The translations under genes and the position numbers were made by a program. This document shows, one piece after another, positions 1 through 5,362 of a stretch of DNA of 5,362 nt. Location: positions 1 to 5,362 of the forward strand of contig CAAHEL010000020.1 in assembly GCA_900772445.1 (NCBI GenBank), given 5' to 3'. The notes beneath the pieces were generated by a model. It saw nothing but the letters and a program-made list of their open reading frames with translations. It was not told the DNA's origin and did not search any database. This stretch comes from Bacilli bacterium (GTDB taxonomy: Bacteria; Bacillota_I; Bacilli_A; RF39; UBA660). Position 1 is the first letter of the stretch, and each line of letters starts with the position of its first letter.

Positions 1-1053
1 GAAGCAATAGAGTTTACACCATATTCTAAAAATTATGATGGTGGATATGTAACCGTACCAGAATGGGATTATAACTTTGATTATTATATCTACAATTATT
101 TAGAAGAAGGTAAAAGAATAGCATATATGACAGATGATGTTCATTATAGTATATGGAACTCTATCCACGAGTTATATCCAGAAGATATTGATTATAAAGA
201 TGGAGTTCAAGTATATTTGCAATATTGTGCAGATAACGGAATTACAAAAGAATATTTAGATGAGAAAACAGGATTTAATACACCAGATATTATGCAACAT
301 TTTGAGGGGTTAGCAATAAATGAAACTATGAAATACAAAGGCTATATTATTGAGGCAGATGACTTGAATTTTGATAATCCAAAAGAGAATCTTGTTCATA
401 TATATGATGATGAGCAAGATTATATCAATGGCGAAGAAAGAGAAACAGTTTCATTAAATACTATTGGATTAAAGCAAAATGTTAGAGATTATATGGATGA
501 ATTTTATATTGATAAAACTGTTATAGAAAGTGAAAAAGCATATTTCACATTTGTACTAGGCTATGACTTATTAAATGATATGCTATCAAAATCATCAACG
601 CCAGAAAATGATGTAAGTTATGATTTTTGCAATATGGTAGCAGAGGAATTTTTAAAGAGTGAAGAATACAAGAATGAAAAATATTCTTCTTATGAAATGC
701 TAGAAAAATGGGTAAATGATAATAAAGATTATATTAAAGAGCAACATTGTCTATTTATAGGAGAAGAACCTAAAAGAGATAAAACTAGAATGCTTGAAAA
801 TGGTATGTATGTTATAGATTTAGGTTATAGAAATAAACAACCTGTTGCTTTAATTGAAAGAACAATAGATGAATCTTCAAAAGAATATATTATTGCATTT
901 AACTATAAAATTACAGATAAAAAAATTGATTGGGCTTATGGCTATTATTACAGCGAAGACATTTCAAAAGCAAAACAAGACTTTAATAAAGTATTGTCTG
1001 GTGGAAATCTAGCAGACACATTTAACAAAAATAAAAAGGACAAAGAAAGGTAG
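1..1053 (+). CDS. Acidic, probably modular accessory protein of a conjugative element, function unknown (5' partial)
   Basis: I do not recognise a named function. The frame is open from base 1 to a TAG at 1051-1053 (350 codons visible). The 42 codons before the first internal ATG (127) read as ordinary protein with the same Tyr/Asp/Glu-rich composition, and no strong ribosome site precedes that ATG, so the true start probably lies left of the window. From the Met at 127 about 64 of 308 residues are Asp/Glu against about 37 Lys/Arg, so the protein is strongly acidic. No signal peptide or membrane segment is visible. It looks like several small domains: an N-terminal part up to about window residue 105, a part starting MKYKGYIIEADD, a helical part around AYFTFVLGYDLLND, and a tail with LSGGNLADTFNKNK. 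From memory, similar short modules recur in accessory proteins of clostridial conjugative elements. A role in countering host defences is conceivable but is inference only. It ends 6 bases before prgI, so they are probably co-transcribed. Confidence 0.8.
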   Translation, partial: EAIEFTPYSKNYDGGYVTVPEWDYNFDYYIYNYLEEGKRIAYMTDDVHYSIWNSIHELYPEDIDYKDGVQVYLQYCADNGITKEYLDEKTGFNTPDIMQHFEGLAINETMKYKGYIIEADDLNFDNPKENLVHIYDDEQDYINGEERETVSLNTIGLKQNVRDYMDEFYIDKTVIESEKAYFTFVLGYDLLNDMLSKSSTPENDVSYDFCNMVAEEFLKSEEYKNEKYSSYEMLEKWVNDNKDYIKEQHCLFIGEEPKRDKTRMLENGMYVIDLGYRNKQPVALIERTIDESSKEYIIAFNYKITDKKIDWAYGYYYSEDISKAKQDFNKVLSGGNLADTFNKNKKDKER

Positions 1054-1059
1054 GTAAAA

Positions 1060-1431
1060 ATGGAAGTAAAAATAAATAGAGAAATAAGAAATTACACAGA
1101 AAGTATATTTTTCGGACTGTCATTACGACAGTTCGTTTTTTCTATATTGGCTTGTGGCGTAGCAGTAATCTTATATTTTTTATTAAGAGGACACTTTGGA
1201 ATTGAAACTCTATCTTGGGTTTGTATATTGGGAGCAGCACCTTTTGCAGCGATAGGTTTTGTAACTTATAATGGTATGACGGCAGAAAAGTTTATTTATG
1301 CCTATATCAAATCAGAGTTTTTAATACCAAAGAACTTAACTTTTAAACCGACTAATTTTTATTATGAATTATTAAAAGATAAATTGGAAAAGGAGGATGA
1401 TAATAGTGAAAACATTAAGAACACTATTTAA
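1060..1431 (+). CDS. prgI: PrgI family conjugation membrane protein (VirB3-like)
   Basis: This is a 123-residue protein of the PrgI family, small inner components of Gram-positive type IV secretion channels encoded next to the VirB4 ATPase. The N-terminal motif INREIRNYTES, then FFGLSLRQFVFS (residues 17-28) and the later GMTAEKF (72-78), are what I recognise. Two hydrophobic segments, about residues 24-42 and 50-69, form a membrane hairpin; a charged C-terminal tail (KDKLEKEDDNSEN) would face the cytoplasm. The length is normal for the family. The start ATG lies 9 bases after AAAGG (1046-1050). Its last 26 bases overlap the VirB4 gene if that starts at GTG 1406. By analogy with VirB3 and PrgI of pCF10 it should help anchor VirB4 at the membrane (family knowledge, not shown here). 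A terminator-like hairpin lies inside codons 18-28 (see the separate entry). Confidence 0.92.
   Translation: MEVKINREIRNYTESIFFGLSLRQFVFSILACGVAVILYFLLRGHFGIETLSWVCILGAAPFAAIGFVTYNGMTAEKFIYAYIKSEFLIPKNLTFKPTNFYYELLKDKLEKEDDNSENIKNTI
1113..1141 (+). terminator. Terminator-like hairpin plus T6 tract inside prgI
   Basis: The arms 1113-1121 (CGGACTGTC) and 1127-1135 (GACAGTTCG) can pair over 9 base pairs with one G-U wobble (1115 with 1133), around a 5-base loop (ATTAC), and six T follow at 1136-1141. This is the classic shape of a Rho-independent terminator on the + strand; the minus strand has no T tract after the hairpin. It lies about 55 bases into prgI, so in normal growth translating ribosomes would mask it. 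It could act as a polarity or attenuation site, or it could be a by-product of coding the conserved FFGLSLRQFVFS motif. Function is unproven. Confidence 0.45.
1391..1396 (+). promoter_or_regulatory. Shine-Dalgarno site that sets the VirB4 start
   Basis: AGGAGG lies inside the last codons of prgI. It directly abuts the ATG at 1397, which is too close for initiation, and stands 9 bases from the in-frame GTG at 1406. This decides for the GTG start and implies that ribosomes finishing prgI help start VirB4. Confidence 0.8.
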
Positions 1432-3739
1432 ACAAGATAAGGAAGCATTTGTCGTTCCAAAAAGAATACAAGATGTTATTCCAGTTACTAGAATATGGCA
1501 AGATGGAATATTTCAAGTAGGTAAGAATAAATATTCTAAATGTTATCGTTTTACAGATATAAATTATGCAGTAGCAAGTAGAAGTGACAAGGAGGGTATG
1601 TTTTTAGAATATTCTGAATTACTTAACTCATTTGATACAGGAGCGACTACAAAAATAACAATATTAAATAGAAGATTAAATAAAGTAGATTTTGAGAAGA
1701 ATATTTTATTACCATTAGCAGATGATAAACTTGATGAATATAGAAAAGAGTACAATAAAATGCTTTTAGATAAGGCAACTGGTGCTAATGGAATCACACA
1801 AGAAAAATTTATAACAGTTTCAGTTAATAAAAAAAGTATAGAAGAAGCAAGAAACTATTTTACAAGAATCAGTGCAGATTTAATAAATCATTTTTCACAG
1901 TTAGGATCTAAATGTATTGAATTGGAGGCAGAAGATAGATTAAGACTTTGTCACGATTTTTATAGGCAAGGAGAGGAAAATGCTTTTACTTTTGATATGA
2001 TACAAAATATGAAAAAAGGACATAGTTTCAAAGATTTTATATGCCCTGATAGTTTTGAGTTTGAAAAAGATTATTTTAAAATGGGTAAGAAATATGGTAG
2101 AGTCATTTTCTTAAAAGAATATGCAAGTTATATTAAAGATAATATGGTGGCAGAACTTACAGACTTAAATAGAAATATGATGATGAGTATTGATGTCATA
2201 CCTGTTCCTATGGACGAGGCAGTTAGAGAGGTGGAGAATCGAAGACTAGGTGTTGAAACGAATATAACAAATTGGCAACGAAGACAAAACTCTAATAATA
2301 ATTTTAGTGCAGTAATACCTTATGATTTAGAACAACAAAGAATTGAATCAAAAGAGTTTTTAGATGATTTAACAACTCGTGACCAAAGAATGTTTTTAAG
2401 TGTTCTAACAATGGTGCATACGGCAGATAGCAAGGAACAATTAGATAATGATACTGAAAGTTTATTAACTACTGCTAGAAAACATTTATGTCAGTTCTCA
2501 ATACTTAAATATCAACAAATGGATGGACTAAATACTGTAATGCCTTTTGGAGTCAGAAAGATAGACGCATTAAGAACATTGACGACTGAAAGCCTAGCAG
2601 TATTTATACCTTTTAGGGTACAAGAGATAAATCACGAAAACGGAATTTATTATGGTCAAAATGTTATAAGTAAAAATATGATTATCGCAGATAGACGACA
2701 ATTATTAAATGGTAATTCGTTTATTCTTGGAGTTTCTGGCTCTGGTAAATCATTTACTGGAAAGAACGAAATAGTATCAGTAATACTTCGTGACCCTAAT
2801 GCAGATGTAATAATTATTGATCCAGAGCGTGAGTATTCACAGTTGATAAATGCACTTGGTGGAGAGGTAATTCATATATCTGCAACAAGTAATAATCATA
2901 TAAATGCTATGGACTTAAATAGTGAATATGGAGATGGTGCTAACCCGGTAATTTTGAAATCAGAGTTTATACTTTCTCTATGTGAACAGTTGATTGGTGG
3001 AAATAATCTTGGACCAAAGCAAAAAAGTATTATAGATAGATGTACTGCTTCGGTTTATAGACATTATCAACAAGGAAATTATCAAGGAGTTCCACCAACA
3101 TTACAAGATTTTAGAGAAGAATTATTAAAACAAAATGAACCAGAAGCAAAAGAAATTGCGTTAGCGATTGAACTATTTACAAATGGTAGTTTAAATACCT
3201 TTGCTAAAAACACAAATGTTGATACTAATAATAGATTATTATGTTATGACATTTTAGACTTAGGAAAGCAATTATTACCTATCGGTATGTTAGTAGTTCT
3301 TGATAGTATTTTAAATAGAATAACCACAAACAGGAGTAAAGGTAGAAATACCTTTATTTTTATTGATGAAATTTATCTATTATTTCAACACGAGTATTCT
3401 GCTAACTTCCTATTCACTTTGTGGAAGCGTGTGAGAAAATATGGAGCATATTGTACTGGTATAACACAGAATGTTGATGATTTATTACAAAGTCATACTG
3501 CTAGAACAATGTTAGCCAATAGTGAGTTTATAGTAATGTTAAATCAGGCTAGTACCGACAGATTAGAACTAGCAAAGTTACTTAATATATCTGAACTACA
3601 AATGGGCTATATCACAAATGTAGGAGCAGGACAAGGACTATTGAAAGTAGGTAGTTCATTAGTTCCGTTTATAAACAAATTCCCAACGAATACTAAACTA
3701 TATAAACTTATGACTACAAAACCCGGCGAAGGTAATTAA
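1406..3739 (+). CDS. virB4: VirB4-like conjugative transfer ATPase
   Basis: This is the VirB4/PrgJ-type hexameric ATPase of a Gram-positive conjugation machine, 777 residues from GTG. It would sit on the cytoplasmic face of the membrane and use ATP to assemble the channel and pass the substrate. The N-terminal half (about 1-420) is the VirB4-specific domain; the C-terminal half is a RecA-like motor. Walker A is GVSGSGKS (442-449), followed by a strand ending IIIDPEREY. Walker B is FIFIDE (650-655, Asp654-Glu655). TGITQN (684-689) and the late GAGQGLLKVGSSLVPF segment are typical of VirB4. All key residues are present, so the enzyme should be active. Start choice: AGGAGG at 1391-1396 touches the ATG at 1397 with no spacer but stands 9 bases from the in-frame GTG at 1406, so GTG is preferred; the ATG version adds three residues (MII). 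The start lies within the prgI end, suggesting translational coupling. It resembles the VirB4 of Tn1549/CTn4-type elements (from memory). Confidence 0.96.
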   Translation: MKTLRTLFKQDKEAFVVPKRIQDVIPVTRIWQDGIFQVGKNKYSKCYRFTDINYAVASRSDKEGMFLEYSELLNSFDTGATTKITILNRRLNKVDFEKNILLPLADDKLDEYRKEYNKMLLDKATGANGITQEKFITVSVNKKSIEEARNYFTRISADLINHFSQLGSKCIELEAEDRLRLCHDFYRQGEENAFTFDMIQNMKKGHSFKDFICPDSFEFEKDYFKMGKKYGRVIFLKEYASYIKDNMVAELTDLNRNMMMSIDVIPVPMDEAVREVENRRLGVETNITNWQRRQNSNNNFSAVIPYDLEQQRIESKEFLDDLTTRDQRMFLSVLTMVHTADSKEQLDNDTESLLTTARKHLCQFSILKYQQMDGLNTVMPFGVRKIDALRTLTTESLAVFIPFRVQEINHENGIYYGQNVISKNMIIADRRQLLNGNSFILGVSGSGKSFTGKNEIVSVILRDPNADVIIIDPEREYSQLINALGGEVIHISATSNNHINAMDLNSEYGDGANPVILKSEFILSLCEQLIGGNNLGPKQKSIIDRCTASVYRHYQQGNYQGVPPTLQDFREELLKQNEPEAKEIALAIELFTNGSLNTFAKNTNVDTNNRLLCYDILDLGKQLLPIGMLVVLDSILNRITTNRSKGRNTFIFIDEIYLLFQHEYSANFLFTLWKRVRKYGAYCTGITQNVDDLLQSHTARTMLANSEFIVMLNQASTDRLELAKLLNISELQMGYITNVGAGQGLLKVGSSLVPFINKFPTNTKLYKLMTTKPGEGN

Positions 3740-3744
3740 CAGTT

Positions 3745-3750
3745 AGGAGG
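3745..3750 (+). promoter_or_regulatory. Shine-Dalgarno site for the TTG-started peptidase gene
   Basis: AGGAGG stands 8 bases before TTG 3759, an ideal spacing. An in-frame GTG at 3750 overlaps the site itself and cannot be the start. The strong site probably compensates for the weak TTG codon. Confidence 0.85.
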
Positions 3751-3758
3751 TGGTTATC

Positions 3759-5362
3759 TTGGCAGATATTAAAGTCAAAGATATAGAAAAAAAAGGTGTA
3801 AAAACAATTAACAAAGCAGTAGTTCAAACTGAAAGATTTAAAGATAATATTGTAAGAACAAAAGAAAAAGCGGAAGAAACTGTTAGTAATGATATTAACA
3901 GTAATGAATATGCAAGTAATAAAATAAAGTTTGCTACTGATAGAGCCTTTGATGAAAGTGTTAATCAATTTAATAAACAAGGTCAAAAATCATTTATGAA
4001 AACCAAGGAAAATTATCAGAAATCAAAGGCAAAAATCAAACAATTAAAAAAGAAAATAAAAGATAAAAGAAAAGTAAAATCAACAGTTAAAAATACTAAA
4101 ACTGCTATTAAAACAAGTAAAGAAGTAGCAAAGAAAACAGAAAAGACTGCAAAGGAAACAATTAAAGCAAGTAAAAGAGCAACACAAATTGCGAAAGAAA
4201 CAGCCAAGAGAACTGCACAAGGAGTTAAAGCGGCAGTTAAAGCAACAGTATCTGCAATAAAAGCAATCATAGCCGGAACAAAGGCTTTGGTTGCTGCCAT
4301 TGTTGCCGGAGGTTGGGTTGCCGTGATAGTTATCATAGTTATATGTCTAATTGCTTTAATGTGTAGTTCAATTTTTGGTATATTTTTTAGTAGTCAAAAA
4401 ACGAGTGCTAATTCTATTACAATGAATACAGTTGTAGCAGAATGTAATCAAGAATTTTCTGATAAGTTACAATCTATTCAAGACTCTAATCCACACGACG
4501 ATTATGTTTTAGAGGGGAGTATGGCGAGTTGGAAAGATGTTCTAACAGTCTATACAATAAAACAATCTAATGGTGTGAATCAACAAGATGTAATGACAAT
4601 AGATGATAATAAGAAAAATGTTATTAAACAAATATTCTGGGATATGAATAGTTTGACATCAGAAGTAAAAGATGAAATGGTTACAGAACAAGGAACTAAT
4701 GCAGACGAAATGCCTAAACAAGTACAGAAGAAAGTATTGCATATCAAGATAAATACAAAGACACTAGAACAAATGAAAAATGATTATCACTTTTCACCTG
4801 CTCAAAATAAACAATTAGCAGAACTTACAGACAACAAATATGCAAGTTTATGGAACGGAGTTATTTATGGTGCTACTGATTCGGGCGAATATGTTAATTG
4901 GCGACAAGCAGGACAGAGTTGGTCTAATATAAAAATAGGTAATACTAATAGTACAATAGGAAATATTGGTTGTCTAGTTACTTCGATAGCAATACTAATT
5001 GAAAAGTCAGGAGTACCTACACCCAATATAGAACCATTTAATCCGGGAACATTTGTAGAAGTATTAAATAAAAATGGTGGCTTTGATGATAGAGGTAACT
5101 TATATTATGGACCGATTAGTAAAGTTGTTCCGAACTTTAAATATGTAGGTAATGTCAATTTAAGAGGAAAAAGCAGAAATGAAAAATTAGCCTTAATTAC
5201 TCAATATGTAAATGCAGGTTATTTTGTAACGGAAGAAGTAAAAGGAGCAACACCGGGAAATCAACATTGGGTTGCAGTCACAGGAGTAAATGGTAATAAT
5301 GTTATTATGGTTGATCCAGCGTCTAATCAAACAGATATGTGGAGTGCATACGAGTGGAGTAA
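3759..5362 (+). CDS. Membrane-anchored conjugation protein with C-terminal C39-like cysteine peptidase domain (3' partial)
   Basis: The frame is open for 534 codons from TTG 3759 to the window edge with no stop. The start is set by AGGAGG at 3745-3750, 8 bases upstream; it lies 19 bases after the VirB4 stop. The first in-frame ATG (3996) would remove 79 residues and lacks a good ribosome site. Residues 1-80 are charged and helical; about 85-175 are a Lys/Ala/Thr-rich arm with hardly any acidic residues near the membrane. One membrane segment follows (about 177-201, starting LVAAIVAGGWVAVIV), so the rest should be outside the cell. Residues about 215-370 form a linker domain (WKDVLTVY, KQIFWDMN, SLWNGVIYG). 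The C-terminal domain looks like a C39-type papain-fold peptidase: WRQAGQSW (381-388, possible oxyanion Gln386), GCLVTS with Cys405, HWVAVTG with His503, and VDPAS with Asp519. The N-terminal architecture matches the CD1108-type mobile-element proteins that follow VirB4. The likely role is peptidoglycan or surface-protein cleavage at the transfer channel, analogous in position to PrgK/VirB1; the actual substrate is unknown. Confidence 0.88.
   Translation, partial: MADIKVKDIEKKGVKTINKAVVQTERFKDNIVRTKEKAEETVSNDINSNEYASNKIKFATDRAFDESVNQFNKQGQKSFMKTKENYQKSKAKIKQLKKKIKDKRKVKSTVKNTKTAIKTSKEVAKKTEKTAKETIKASKRATQIAKETAKRTAQGVKAAVKATVSAIKAIIAGTKALVAAIVAGGWVAVIVIIVICLIALMCSSIFGIFFSSQKTSANSITMNTVVAECNQEFSDKLQSIQDSNPHDDYVLEGSMASWKDVLTVYTIKQSNGVNQQDVMTIDDNKKNVIKQIFWDMNSLTSEVKDEMVTEQGTNADEMPKQVQKKVLHIKINTKTLEQMKNDYHFSPAQNKQLAELTDNKYASLWNGVIYGATDSGEYVNWRQAGQSWSNIKIGNTNSTIGNIGCLVTSIAILIEKSGVPTPNIEPFNPGTFVEVLNKNGGFDDRGNLYYGPISKVVPNFKYVGNVNLRGKSRNEKLALITQYVNAGYFVTEEVKGATPGNQHWVAVTGVNGNNVIMVDPASNQTDMWSAYEWS

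Noticed and set aside
127..129. ATG 127 as the start of the first gene
   Set aside because: The same frame stays open and protein-like to base 1, and no good Shine-Dalgarno site precedes 127, so the gene most likely begins outside the window.
1506..1536. 8-base perfect inverted repeat (GAATATTT / AAATATTC) with a 15-base gap inside VirB4
   Set aside because: It is AT-only apart from the end pair, has a weak stem and a long loop and no T tract; expected by chance in such AT-rich coding DNA.
1564..1797. 77-residue minus-strand open frame
   Set aside because: It lies fully inside VirB4, is a shadow of that gene's codon pattern, and has no ribosome site or recognisable motif.
3714..3986. 90-residue minus-strand open frame rich in Phe/Ile
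   Set aside because: It is antisense to the VirB4 end and the start of the peptidase gene; its Phe-rich content is what Lys (AAA) codons give on the reverse strand.
4016..4336. 106-residue minus-strand frame that looks like a multi-pass membrane protein
   Set aside because: It is antisense to the Lys/Ala-rich arm; AAA and GCA codons read in reverse give Phe and Cys/Ala-like hydrophobic runs. The + strand frame has the ribosome site and domains.
1..5362. CRISPR array, tRNA/rRNA, insertion-sequence ends, oriT or riboswitch
   Set aside because: No spaced direct repeats, transposase motif, tRNA-like cloverleaf or non-coding gap over 19 bases was seen; nearly every base is in one of four coding frames.

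Overview
The window is a tightly packed stretch of four genes, all on the + strand. It reads as part of the transfer (type IV secretion) operon of an integrative conjugative element in a low-GC Gram-positive host, most likely a Clostridia-type Firmicute. The DNA is strongly AT-rich, Arg is mostly AGA, Leu is mostly TTA, and Shine-Dalgarno sites are strong (AGGAGG). Trp is always TGG, and no in-frame TGA was seen, so the standard bacterial code fits. The proteins resemble, from memory, the Tn1549/CTn-like elements of Clostridioides difficile and gut Lachnospiraceae.

Layout. (1) 1-1053 is the 3' part of an acidic, apparently modular accessory protein of unknown function; it runs off the left edge. 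(2) 1060-1431 encodes a PrgI-family membrane protein (VirB3-like). (3) 1406-3739 encodes a VirB4-type conjugation ATPase with intact Walker A and B motifs. The sequence favours a GTG start at 1406 over the ATG at 1397, which gives a 26-base overlap with prgI. (4) 3759 to the right edge is a large open gene that begins at TTG behind a strong Shine-Dalgarno site. Its product has a Lys/Ala-rich cytoplasmic arm, one transmembrane segment, an extracellular linker domain and a C-terminal C39-like cysteine peptidase domain. It is cut by the window edge. No gap between genes exceeds 19 bases, so there is no room for a separate promoter, origin or RNA gene.

How they work together. The order PrgI - VirB4 - membrane-anchored cell-wall enzyme matches the core of Gram-positive conjugation operons (prgI-prgJ-prgK in pCF10). 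The PrgI protein would seat the ATPase at the membrane, the ATPase would power channel assembly and substrate movement, and the last protein would open or remodel the wall at the channel.

The points most worth a second look are the C39-like domain at the end of a protein whose relatives, as I recall them, usually end in a CHAP-type hydrolase, and a terminator-like hairpin with a T6 tract (1113-1141) inside the prgI coding sequence. The non-standard start codons of the last two genes also matter, because both affect gene calls.
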